Source: Azadirachta indica
Lineage: Eukaryota > Streptophyta > Magnoliopsida > Sapindales > Meliaceae
Direction of reading: 5' to 3'
Assembly: GCA_022749755.1 (NCBI GenBank)
Contig: CM040443.1
Coordinates: 2,767,191 to 2,831,190, forward strand
Length of the DNA: 64,000 nucleotides
Shown here one piece after another: positions 34,334 through 46,760 of this stretch. Within the stretch, counting starts at the first letter, position 1. Every line of letters begins with the position of its first letter. Both the position numbers and the translations under genes were made by a program. The notes beneath the pieces were generated by a model. The model saw only the letters and a program-made list of their open reading frames with translations, had not been told where the DNA came from and did not search any database.

Positions 34334-35570
34334 CCCTAAATTTTGATAAAATAACAAAAAATGACATACATTTTACTTAATTATAACGCATTAATCCCTG
34401 TTTTAATATTTTTCACAATATATTTTTTAAATATATGAGTTTAGTTTTTATTTTAATATTTTTCATAATATATTAAGAGCTAAATAATTTTTTTAATTTT
34501 CTTATTTTTTAATAAAAATTCAAAAAATAAAATATTATTGTTAAAAAGTTCAAATAATAAGTTACATCAAACCAATATGTTAAAATGTTTAGACCCCTTT
34601 TCTTTACTTTATTAGCAATTTAATATTTAATTATCAAAAAATTATTAAATATTTTTTAACATTTTTATTTTTATGTATAATATATTTATTTAAAAGATTA
34701 TATTAAATTTTTTATTTTTTCTTAAGAAAAATTATGAAAATATAAAAAAAAAAAGAAGAAAATTTATTGTTATTTGTTAATAGAATTTGTAATTAGACAT
34801 ATTTTATGTCTTATTAACTAACATAATTTAATTTTAATGAAAAATGTAGAAAATGAAGAAAAATTTTTTTTTTTTTTGTAATAAGAATATATATATTAAA
34901 ATGTTTAATTAAATTATATTATATTAATTAATAAAATACAAAATATATCTAATTAGTAATTATATTAACAAATGACACCAAATTATCTTTTTTTAAATAC
35001 ATTTTTACTTATATTTTCATAATTTTTTAATAAAATATAATGAACTTAATATAATCTTTTAAATAAACATATTATATATAAAAATAAAATGTTAAAAAAT
35101 ATTTCAATTAAATTTCTTTTAGTAATTAAATATCAAATTATTGTTAAGAAAGTAAAAGAAAATGGTTAAAAATATTTTAGTATATATGTTTGATCTAATT
35201 CATTATTTAAATTTTTTTAATAATAATATTTTTTTTCTAAATTTTTTATTAAAATAATAAATTAAAAATTTATTTAATCTTTAGTATATTGTGTCAAAAT
35301 ATTGAAATAAAAACTAAATTATTATAGTTGAAAAAAGTATACTGTGAAAAATTATTAAAATAGGGACTAAAATATTCTAACAAAATAAAGTATATGTTAT
35401 TTTGTTATTTTATAAAATTTTAAGAATACAAATAATAATAACTTAACAAGTTAAATAATGGAAATGAAAGTTAAGTGGGTATTTACTTATTTTTCCAAAC
35501 ATAAAGGAGATAACTTCCTTTCCTCAGACATTACGAGGGTATTTACTTATTAAAGGATACTCATTAGGCA
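34334..35570. mobile_element. Long-TIR foldback element in kinase intron 1 remains
   Basis: Palindromic: 34334-34750 (CCCTAAATTTTGATAAAATA ...) pairs with the reverse complement of about 35000-35425. The centre lies near 34880. The outer part at 35425-35570 (GGGTATTTACTTATTTTTCC) resembles the end of the complete element at 35942-37248. The matching outer part is missing on the left, where kinase intron sequence stops, so insertion was accompanied by deletion. It does not encode a transposase. Confidence 0.55.
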
Positions 35571-35574
35571 TGGC

Positions 35575-37465
35575 AATGGGGCAAGTTGGGGGTGGAGAGA
35601 TCTCTCTTGTTCCTCACCTGGTTTTAATTTTAATTCTCATTCTCTACCCCATTCTTCAATACAATTTAATAGGAAAGAAATAGAAAATCCCCATATAAGG
35701 AATGAATTTCCTATCCCAACTTATTTTTTCATTTTCATATCTACTTATATTAAATACTAATTAACAATATCATTAATATATTACGGTGTTATTCATGTGT
35801 AATAATTATATTAAAAATATAAATTTAACTACTTAATAAGATTAAAAACTTATGAATTATAATTTTTTTAAATTAAATATTCTTTGCAACATATTTTTTA
35901 TTTAAAAGTAATATATTATAATATTTTATATATATATATATGGGATAATGACATATACTCCCCTGACATTTGCCCTAATAGGTAGATACCCTCTTGACAT
36001 TTAAAAAAAGATAGATACCTCCCTAACGTTTGGATAAATAAACGAAAACTCCTTAACTTTTATGTCTGTTAGTTGACCAATTAATTTATTATTATTTGTA
36101 TCTTTAATTTTTTATATAATAACAATATGATATATATTTTATTTAATCGTACACTTTAGTCCTTATTTTAATATTTTTTACAATATACTTTTTTAACTAT
36201 AACAATTTAATTTTATATTTAATATTTTTTTCACAACATACTTAAACTAGATATATTTTTAATTTATTATTTCAATAGAAAATTTAGAAAAGAAAATATT
36301 ATTAAAAACATTTAAATAATAAATTAAATTAAAGTGGTGTTAAAATCTTATAACCTTTTTTTTCAATAAATTTAATATTTAATTGTTAAAAAAAATTAAA
36401 AGATATTTTAACATTTTATTCTTATATTAATATTTTTATTTAAAAGATTATATTAAATTTATTCTATTTTCTTAAGAAAAATCATGAAAATATAAATAAA
36501 AAAGTAAAAAAAGAAAAAATTTATTATCATTTGTTAATAAAATTAGTAATTAAATATGTTTTATATTCTTATTAATCAATATAATTCAATTTTAATTAAA
36601 AATAAAAAAAAAAAGAAATTTTTGATTATTTTTATTTGTAATATATACATATATAACATTTATTTATTATTTTTTTTTTTTATTTTATTTTCATATAAAA
36701 AAATATAATGAATTTAATATAATTTTTTAAATAAATATATTACATATAACAATAAAATGTTAAAAAATATTTCAATTAAATTTTTTTAATAATTAAATGT
36801 CAAATTATTATTATAAAAGTAAAAGCAAAGAGTTAAAAATATTTTAATATATGAGTGTGACTTAACTCATTATTTAAATTTTTTTAATAATTGTATTTTT
36901 TAAATTTTTTATTAAAATAAAAAATTAAAAAATTTATTTAATCTTGAATATACTTTAAGAAAAATATTAAATAGAAACTAAATTGTCATAGTTAAAAATA
37001 GTATATTGTGAAAAATATTAAAATAAGGATTAAAGTGTTATGATTAAATAAAATATATATCATGTTGTTATTATATAAAAGATTATGCATACAAATAATA
37101 ATAAATTAACTTGTTAACTAACAAAAATAAAAATCAATGGGATATTTGTCTATTTATCCAAATAGTAGGAAAGTATCTATTTTTCTCGTACGTCAAGGGC
37201 GTATCTGCTTATTAAGGCAGACATCAAGGGAATATATGTCATTATCCCTATATATATATATATATATATATAGGGATTGAGCCGGAGATAGGATAAAAAG
37301 CATTAAACCGTGCCTTACCACATTAACAATATGGGAATTAATCTCCTACCATTCCTCACCTCATTTTCTATTATATCATTCCAATTTTACTCAATTTGGG
37401 AGTGAATCCCCGTAAGGTTCTAAACGTATAGGAAATTTTGTCATCCCAAGCATCCATCAATGTCC
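35575..37465. mobile_element. Possible hAT-like element carrying a nested foldback element
   Basis: Begins TAGGCATGGCAATGGGG and ends near CATCCCAAGCATCC, which fits the GGGATGGCAATGGGG-type ends of plant hAT nonautonomous elements only loosely. The interior is interrupted by the complete foldback element 35942-37248. The ends are approximate. Confidence 0.3.
35942..37248. mobile_element. Complete long-TIR foldback element (1.3 kb)
   Basis: The left end GGGATAATGACATATACTCCC and the right end read inward, GGGATAATGACATATATTCCC, match at 20 of 21 bases. The inverted similarity then continues for roughly 0.6 kb per arm to a centre near 36630. Both sides are TA-repeat DNA, so the target duplication cannot be read. 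No ORF of note. Long arms and no coding capacity suggest a nonautonomous TIR element mobilised in trans, possibly MULE-related. Confidence 0.7.
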
Positions 37466-37767
37466 CTATAAATCATGTTTTAAATATCACCCCAAAATAA
37501 AATAAAATGAAATGAACAATCTTGTAGTTTTTAATTGGTGAAGATAAATTGATAAGTGCTCCATTTTCTTTTTTCTTATTGAGGCTGAACTTAAACTTGT
37601 GCTAACCATAAACGGAGGAAGAATGAGCGGATTTAACAACATTGTCGACAAATAATAAAAATACACACAAAGTAATAAAGAAAAAGTTAACCATATTATT
37701 CCAAATATGAATAAAAATTGAAGTTAAATCTCGATAGAATAAATAAAAAATGATTCCTTATATATTT

Positions 37768-37992
37768 GGAGAAGGATTGAGGGTTTTTTTTTTTTATACA
37801 ATTTTTTATATCATTTTATAAATCGTTAGATTTAAACACATTTAATAGTTAAGTTTAAATTTAATTATATAATTAATATATTATAGTTATACATATGTCA
37901 AATTCAATTTTAACCACTAAATCTGCTTAAATTTAACGATTTATAAATAATATAAAAATTTGTATAAAAAAAAGACGCTCCTAATTCTTCTC
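37768..37992. mobile_element. Short stem-loop MITE
   Basis: 225 bp, with both ends forming an imperfect ~70 bp inverted repeat. GAGAAGGATTGAGG pairs with the inward-read right end GAGAAGAATTAGGAG, followed by a T-rich run and TATAAATCGTTAGATTTA. No coding capacity. Confidence 0.6.
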
Positions 37993-39421
37993 TTTTATAT
38001 ATATATATATATATATTGTAAAAAAGAGTCTAGACATTGATAAAAACCATAATATTATTTGTTTCATTTATTGTTTAGCTTAGTTTTAATTTAGGTTTAT
38101 TAAATTCAATAAATTAATATTACAAAAAAAAAGGTCTAAATCGTGATTGATTCAAGTTTCTGTCTAGACCCTAATAGTCTAGTTTGTTTAAGGTCATGAT
38201 TGACCTGAACAATTATTTTTAAAAAAATTTGAATAATTATTTTAATAAATAAATTTTAATATTTAATTTTTTTTAAAAATAAAATAAAAATATTTTAAAT
38301 AATTTCATCTTTTAAAAAATGTTGAAAAAGTTTAATAAAAAAAATTCTTATTGTAATATATCTAATATCTAAAATTTCATTTTATATACTATGTGGATTC
38401 CAATTTCATAAATTTATGTAGTTCATAAAGTGATTATTTATTTTATTATTAATCAAGAATTTTTTATTTAATTAGAACGACCCTTACAAATCGAGAATAC
38501 AGTTTTCAAATCGAATTAAAGTTATAGCATCACCACTTGTTAGAATCCAATTTGTATCAATTAATTAGATTGTTGAAATTCTTAAAGCGATCATTGATAT
38601 CAATTAAATAAATTGTTTAAATTCTCAACGCCATACATTCTCTAAGAGTGGTATAATCTTCTTATTAATCAACGATGATTACAATATCAAATATCCTGTC
38701 ATATATTCAATCTCGCCCACATATATTTATAATTAAACCTCTTTTGTTTTTAAATAAACAATTAAATTCCCTTCAATAGAAGAAAAACTACTATTTTAAT
38801 TTCTAAAAATCCTTTAATACTAATAAAATGACATCCAAAAATTTTAAGAGAAATTTTACCTTTCGAAAATTCGCTTTAACAAATGAAAAAGGCCAATGCA
38901 AACTTGCACTAAAAGTAATGTATCCAAAATAAACAATTATCTCCATTTAATTTTAAAAAATCCACATAAAAGTCTTTTCTTCTATAAAAGGTGATTAACA
39001 TCTAAGATTAAAGGATTTTATTAACAAAATAACTTAATTGAAATAAAAAAGGGATCAAAAGTTACTGGGTCAATGTCTTATTCCAATCCAGTCATAACTA
39101 ATACAAACATTTATATTTTGATCATAATTTTTCCTAAATGATCAACTTTAAACCACACAAATTGTCAAACATGTTTTTTTTTTTTTTCCTTTTAAAAAAG
39201 ATATAGATTTCTAGAACAATATTAAAATTAAACTGCAACCAACCAAACTACTATCACAAGAAATTGAAATGACGAAATTCCAATGCAATTCTTGCAACAA
39301 ACAAAATGCAGCTGCTGCTGATTTACCTGCATAAATATACTTCTACAAAACTGTGCTTCTTGCACGGACAAACACCAAATTTCCTTCAGATGCTGCAAAA
39401 GCTAAATCTATCCCACTAAAA
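37993..39421. other. AT-rich intergenic sequence
   Basis: No gene seen. A (TA)n run lies near 37998, and a Tourist-like MITE fragment at about 38210-38330. From 39133 onward it is the 3' flank of eIF3i, copied in the relic at 15140. Confidence 0.6.
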
Positions 39422-42400
39422 TTAAATCTTGATGTTAAAGTAATCCGGGTCGAAGTGATGTAACCTCACGTAACCATCCTCACCGCCACTTGAGAAACTA
39501 TAAATTACAAATTAGAAAAAAAGTAAGTTAAATCCATTATATTTCACAAATAACATCATAAGGTTTCTGTTTTATATACAAGATTATCGCCGAGACTTAA
39601 GAAAAGAAAATTGTCAGCTGCATAATTACTTCACATAAACAAAGCTAAACAACATCAACATTGCAATAATTTTTCGAGATTTATTAGCATGGGCTTTGCA
39701 TATCCTAGCACATATCAATATTTTATACGATATGCTGCAGTTTTGTTCCCAGTTCATTATATTATGCATGAAACTATAGAAACAAATTACAAATGATATT
39801 ACTACAAAGCCCTTAATTATAAAATTTAACATCTACACATTTCTCATTGAGAGATTTATGTACTTGGAAGAATTATCAATTATCAGATTCACTAGCCAAT
39901 AAAAGCAGTGCGAATGATCTAATGCATATAGACATATATTTACAAACAAATGTATAAGAGCAATACTATGCTTCCTAACAAGTATCCGAAAATTTCATTT
40001 GCAAGTGATGTGGAGTTGACTTGTCATTGCCATATCACCTCATATATTAATTAGTGTCACAAATAATTAAGATAGTCAATTTTTAAAGTAATATATGTAA
40101 GTGTTGTGACAGTGACAAGTAAACTTTTACCTCACTCGAAATGGAATTCTCGGAATACGAATTCAAAAAGGTAGTATTACTCTACAAATATACATGTATG
40201 ATTATCTATAACATACAGATAACAAATGATTGAACACATTGATTGAGCTTAACAAACAAACTAAATCTGGAGGACATCAGCTATATCCTATAGAACTGTG
40301 GAGATAAAGATCCTTTCCCATCACAATTTTGGAAATATAATGAATTGCAAGAAGAGAGCTATACCTTTTGCCATCAGGATTGAAAGCTAAAGCATTTATA
40401 GGTCCAAAGTGCCCCTTCACACCACCAATTTCTTCTTGAAGAATCTACACATGCAAAGACTCACAAATTGAAGACATTGAAACACTGCAGTCTTTCTCAA
40501 AATAAAGAATCATTAATTAAAATAACATCAACCTTGTCAAAGAATTTCGCTTCAAACTTCCCTGCACGATGATCGGTTGTTGTGACAGCTGAAGCATCCT
40601 GACCACCTCCAAGGACCACCTACAAGAAACGAAGCCATTAGAATCTTGAAGAACAGCCGTAAAGACATAAAACAAGATAGAACAAGTGAAACAACATGAA
40701 TCATCACACTATCCAGTTATCATTAGACATCCAATCTCTTGTTATACATGTTTCAACTCTAGGGGGAGCACTTCTATCATAGGCACTGCAAACACATTGA
40801 CTACAACTAGAAACCCTACAAAACAAATAAACAGCATCAATAACACCTTCCATGATAGAGAGAAGATTGGTTCAACTGTCATACACAAATCCACCATATT
40901 CTACCAGGAAGAAATAAACCTCCAGACCAATCATTTTCCCGCATTATATGACACTTTGGCATCCTTGTGAAGTAAATATTATAATGGTCAAACTTCTGTT
41001 ATGAAAAGCAGTTGCAAATTCCAAATTACAACGTTATGTAGTTGATAGATCTCTCCACTCAAGAAAGAACAAAACCGTAATCAACCCACAAAGATAAGCA
41101 AATCCAAGCATATCCAATGATAAAACTCTGGACCTTTAACATAGCCTAAACCCTCCGGATAGCCAGACCAAAAGCTTCCAGATGAAGTTGGTGCAAACAC
41201 CTCATCCTTTATCCTCTATGTACCTTTTGCACTATGATCATCCGGTTACATGCTCTTCTGTTACAAGTAACCTCATGGGAAGAACAAACATAGAACAGAG
41301 TCCAATAATATTCAATCATGAAAGCAAATCATAAAAACATCCCAGAATACGTAGGTGACCTCAACAAATCAAGACTAGAAACATAACTTCATGGCACAAT
41401 AAATTAGTATAAGAAACCAAAAGACTTTCAGAGCTTCGTTTAATTTAGAGACTATGACTAAAATCACAAAATCCGTGAAAAAAATGTAGTATCATAACAA
41501 GGTAACAATGTCACTTCTTGGTTGAATTTTAACCGTGATAATTTTTATTCAATTCCATCTCATTCAGATCATTTCTACATAGTATTTATAGCCGGGAATA
41601 AAATATAATATTAACTGAAAAGTACAAACTCCATTTATGTACTTCGCAGAACCAAATTTTCATGTGCTGCAGCTCAATTCAATCTGAAGGAATTTATCTC
41701 ACTATTTATTATTTTTTCTTGTCAGAGGTACAGTGAAAACTTATCTGATAGAATTATTATCACCTATGCATGCAAACTAAAGTCTTCCCTGAAGCTATAG
41801 GCTTAGGATGCAAAGATATATGAAATTTTGAGGACTGGTATAATGATTCAAAGAATCTCTTAATAATAACTTTAAGAAATATAAAATAACAAGTGAAGAA
41901 AAGACACAGATAAATAGACAGACGACATTGTAAACTCAGTACTTTATATTTCATCAATACATACATGATCAAGAAGTGGAGACATGGCAACAGCATTTAC
42001 TGGACGCTCTGTCACATAGGTTTTGATAAGGTCCAATGTTCTGGAGTCCCAGAGCTGAAAAAATTTACAGAAAACAAGAAAAGATCAGGTCAGCTGATGA
42101 GAGATAAACCAAGGGAACTGGGAAAAACAATCCCAAAATATAGATAAAAAGAATGCCCCTAAATTCAATGTATTCCCACAATGCACTACCTTAGCAGATT
42201 TATCCAAGGAACCAGTGAGGAAATGTGACCCGTCTGCTGATTTTGCAAGTGAAGTTATAGCCTTTTTATGACCAGCTTCCTTGTCAGACTCTTTAAGCAG
42301 TTTTCCTGTCTGCAGGTTTGATAGACAAGTAAAGTTAAAACTTTCCTCTCTGCAAGTTTGATAGACCAGTTAAAACACAAGAAAGTCCCACAAGATGCAA

Positions 42401-43550
42401 AAACAAGGAGCACAAACTTTGAGAAACAGCTATACATAAAAATATAAGAACAAAAATTAAGGAGCTCTATTTGCTGCAACACTCAATTTAGTCAGGTCAT
42501 AAATGTAACAATTTAGACCAAGTAATAGGCAAGGCATCCACACAAATAAATATAACCAGCACCTCAGAATCCCAAATACGAATTATAGCATCTTCTCCAC
42601 AGCTTATAATAGTCCTGTTCAGTGGTCCCCATACAGCTCTGTTTATTCTTCCCTGGGGGCCTTTTAAAATAAGCACGGATTCACCAGTCTCTGTAAATTG
42701 GCAAAAATTTTAGTTAGCATAATGCTCCAATGTAGACCAGGAAATCCTGTTTAAGAGAAATATACACTCAAATGCCACAATTTGTCAATAATACATGCTA
42801 GTTTTGTCACGCCAGGTAACAAATTCCTATATTCGCAGATGTAGGATTGCAAGAGTATGGTGTCCTAACCATATCTCTGCTGAAACGGGTTTTAAGCAGC
42901 GAGGGAACACACGTTGAAGCAACACAATCTTTTATGGAATTAAAACTTAAGAAACCGAGTTGTGAACATCCATAATCAAATACCCTTAAGGCAAAGACAA
43001 CAGCCAATACACAAACTATTAACTTGAGAAGAAGGTTATGGAGTAAACATACGATCAGCAGGGTCTCTAGCAATGCGTTTGAGATGAATAGCGGAGGTTA
43101 ATTCCATGAAAGGATCAGTAGTGATGACAACAAGCTTATCCCCAACAGCAAAGTCCACAGACCTAGCCGGAGAATCAAAATTGAAAGTGAATAACTGAGA
43201 CCCAGTTTCAACATTCCATAACTTAGCTGTCTGGTCGGCACTCCCCGTTATAAGCCTCACTGAATCTCCTGAAAATCAATTCAGCCAAAAAAATTTTTTT
43301 AAAATTACATTTTTTTCTCAACAATTTTCTCACCAGGGAAAAACTCAGCTAGGAATAGGGACTTGCTTGAGACATCGCAGCACCAAACGGCGCCGTTGTG
43401 GCCGCGGTAGGTGCCGAGACGCTCGCCATTGTCGGCGAACCAGACGGTGGGGGTGTGATCCTTGGCACAAGAAAAGAGGAGATCTCCGTCTTTGTTATAT
43501 TTAAGATATGTTAAAGGCCTCTCATGGCCTTTCATCAAAATAGGTCTCAT
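39422..43550 (-). CDS. EIF3I: Eukaryotic translation initiation factor 3 subunit I (WD40 protein)
   Basis: Eight exons on the minus strand: 43550-43367, 43268-43053, 42690-42563, 42309-42190, 42054-41965, 40619-40533, 40444-40365, 39497-39422. They join in frame to 326 residues, about the length of known plant eIF3i proteins. Product: a seven-blade WD40 propeller, scaffold subunit of the cytosolic eIF3 complex. Recognisable segments are [60 protein letters not shown], and the end [16 protein letters not shown]. Intron 1 uses a GC donor (A|GCAAGT). The first in-frame GT downstream would add residues absent from the family. Intron 5 is the largest (1.35 kb). It looks intact and is the only conserved single-copy gene in the window. 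Confidence 0.95.
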
Positions 43551-43671
43551 GTTTCAGATTTCAACGTCGAAAGAGCAGAAAACTTCAACGTCGCGTCGAA
43601 AGAGCATGAAAGTAAGAAGGGGCTAAAGCAGGAAAGTAGGAAGGGATAGAGAGCCGAGCTTTTAGGGTTTT

Positions 43672-43680
43672 ATAAGAAAA
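43672..43680 (-). promoter_or_regulatory. Telo-box in the eIF3i promoter
   Basis: AAACCCTAA on the minus strand, ~125 bp upstream of the eIF3i ATG, overlapping a TATAAAA motif (43684-43678). Telo-boxes are typical of plant promoters for ribosomal and translation-factor genes. Confidence 0.6.
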
Positions 43681-43689
43681 AAGAAAACA

Positions 43690-45189
43690 AAAACAACCGC
43701 TGCAAGGAGTAACACTAAAAGCCTGTTTTTTTTTTTTTTTTTTTTAAACTTAAACTACGAATAATAGAGCGATTGCTTTTTAATTTATATTTAAAAATTT
43801 ATTAAAAATATTTGAATAAGTTAAAAAGTTTAATTTAAATTTTAAATAATTAAATAATTAAAAAAAAAATTTCTTAATAATACAATTAATTTATTACTTA
43901 ATATTTATTTGTAGCTAATAATTTAGTATTTCAATTTTAGATTTTTAAACTATGTATCTCAACATATCGATTTCAGTTTTTTTTATTATCAAAACAAATA
44001 ATTTGATATCTTTAAACATTTCAGTTTTTTTTATTATCAAAACAAATAATTTGATATCTTTAAACATTTAAGGTAAAAAGAAAAGTATAATCAAATTCAT
44101 ATTTCAATTAAATTTATATTTTAATTATCTTTAAATTTGAAATAAAAAAATATATATATTACTTAATACATAAGTTATTTAAAGGTTTAGTATAAAGAGT
44201 TTTATTGATTGAATCGGACCAAAAATTTTGGATTAATTTTTAGGATAGAACTGAATCGAAAATAATAAAAATAAAACTTGAATTAAATTGATATTCAATT
44301 TGGTCATGTTTTTAGTTTCAATACAGAATTCGGTTTTGTCTAAAATTTTTAAAACGAATATTAAAATCAAACAAAAAATTTAAATTTTTGAATATTAAAA
44401 CTAAAAATTGGACCGAATTACATATGAATCGGATTCAACTTGTTGATTTTTTTGATCTAATTTTTCACTTCTAAAATTATCAAAGAATCTTTTGGGACAA
44501 CCCGACATGTGTTGTTAGGCCTTGGTAGTTGAATGTAATTCAATAAATCAAAATCGATTATATTAAGAAATATGGAATCCAAAAATGCATTTGGTTTATC
44601 CTTTATAATTTGCTATCCAATAATTGACTTATGGAAAATTCTATGATACTGGGATAAAGAATTTTAGTATAAATAACTCAATTTTATTGATCTTTAAATT
44701 TTAAAATTTAAATCTGAACTATTTATATTATATAATAGTAATTAACCTATTTATTAGGTAACATGTCAAATTAACATGCTATATAGATTAAAAATTATTT
44801 TCTTTAATTTTTTAATATATTTCATTTATTTTGTTATATTTTAATTTTTAAAATATATTTGAAATACAAATTCATATATTATAGTAAAAATTTTAATATT
44901 AAACAATGTGTTATGCATATTAGAAATAATTTAATGTCATGTAATCAGGAAGAAAAAGAAAAGAATGAGAAAACTTTGATTTGTACACATGTAAATTAAA
45001 ATTATTTAAATAATTGAATTAAATTTAAAATATCAATAATCATTTTTTTTAAAAGCATACCTATACGTTTAAAAAAAAATATATATTTTTGTGTTTCAAA
45101 TATTTTTTTATAATAATATAAAATTATGTAAAATTTGTAATCATTTTTATAATTTTACAAGTATTCAACCTTTTTTTATAACAAAATTT
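43690..45189. other. AT-rich intergenic sequence upstream of eIF3i
   Basis: No gene seen. Bases 43975-44070 hold a short tandem duplication (TTTCAGTTTTTTTTATTATC unit). Bases 44200-44480 have the AATCGGACCGAA word style of hAT-like nonautonomous elements, without clear ends. Confidence 0.5.
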
Positions 45190-46760
45190 TCATTGTAATC
45201 CAATTTTATGTATTTGAATTACAAGTAGAATGTTGATTAACAATCGTCATGTTACATTTTTATTTATTTTGTTCTATTTACGATTATAATATTATTATTT
45301 ATTATTTTGTATTCATTTCCATTTATTTTATCACAATTACATTTTTTATGCTATCTTTATGCATTTGATGTTCATTTTTACTATTTTATGTTGGTTTATT
45401 ATTTACTATTTGTTATTTTTAATGTTTATAAGTATTACGTTTTGCATACACGTTTTTCATTGTAATTTAATTTTTTATGTGTATTTATACATTTTATGTC
45501 ACCATTACACATTTTTTTGGTTTATTTATAACTAGTTGTTGTCATTTGTTAATTTCATGCGAATTTACATTTTTCTGAGTATATTTACATTTCTAATGTT
45601 AAATTTATGAATCTGATGTTCATTTTTGCTATTTTATGTTGGCTAATATTTTTTAATTTCTTAAATTTTTTAATTTTTAACATTTACAAATATTATGTTT
45701 AACATACAAGTTTAAATTGTAATTTAATTTTTTTTATGTCAAGATTATAATTTTTATGTATATTTATTACTTTTTATATCACAATTATTTTTTTATTTTA
45801 TTTACAATTATATTGTTGTTATTTAACAATTTTACGTTAGTTTAAATTTATCTTAGTTCATTTACATTTTCAATGTTGAATTTATGAAGTTGATATTCGT
45901 TTTTACTATTTTATGTTGGCTTATTTTTTTTTTTTTTAATTTTTAACATTTACAAATATTATGTTTTATATACAAGTTTATATTGTAATTTAATTTTTTT
46001 ATGTCAAGATTATAATTTTTATGTGTATTTATAACTTTTATATTACAATTATTTACTTTTTGTTTTATTTACAACTATATTGTTGTTATTTAATAATTTC
46101 ACGTTAATTTATATTTATTTACATTCATTTAATTTTTTTTTTTATGTAATTTTTATAAAATTGATGTTCATTTTTATTATTTTATGTTGGCTTATATTTT
46201 TTATTTTTAAATTTTAAAGTTTACAAGTATCATGTTTTACATACAAATTTTACGTTATAATTTAATTTTTTATATTAAAATTATGATTTTTATGTGTATT
46301 CTTAAGTTTTATATCACAATTATTTTTTTTTTTTGTTTTGTTTACAACTATATTGTGGTCTTTTAACAATTTTACGTTAATATATATTTATCTCTTTCCA
46401 TTTTCATTTTTTACTCGTATTTATAAAATTGATGTTCATTTTTACTCTAATACGTCGACTTATATTTTTTATTTTTAAATTGTAACGTTTACATATATTA
46501 TATTTTACATACAAATTTTATGTTATAATTTAATTTTGTATGTCAAGATTACAATTTTTATATGTATTTATAAGTTTTATTTCACAATTTTGTTTATTTT
46601 ATTTACAACTATATTGTTATTATTTAACAAGTTCACGTTAATTTATATTTTATCTACGTTAATTTTTTCTATGTATATTTTATACTGTTGTTTTATTTTA
46701 AATGTTAACATTACAAGTGGAATGATGATTTATAATTTTTATCTTACATATATATTATTT
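45190..46760. repeat. Degenerate tandem repeat, period ~270 bp
   Basis: A GATGTTCATTTTTACTATTTTATGTTGG-like unit, marked by GATGTTCA words, starts at 45368, 45615, 45892, 46163 and 46431: spacings 247, 277, 271 and 268 bp. Within each unit the same order of words recurs (ACATTTACAA.TAT.ATGTTT, TTGTAATTTAATTTTTTATG, TATTTACAACTATATTGTTGTTATTTAACAATTT, ACGTTAATTTATATTTAT). There are about five copies with partial ends. Not coding. Confidence 0.75.

Noticed and set aside
40686..40970. 94-residue plus-strand ORF
   Set aside because: It lies within intron 5 of eIF3i on the opposite strand and has no recognisable domain.
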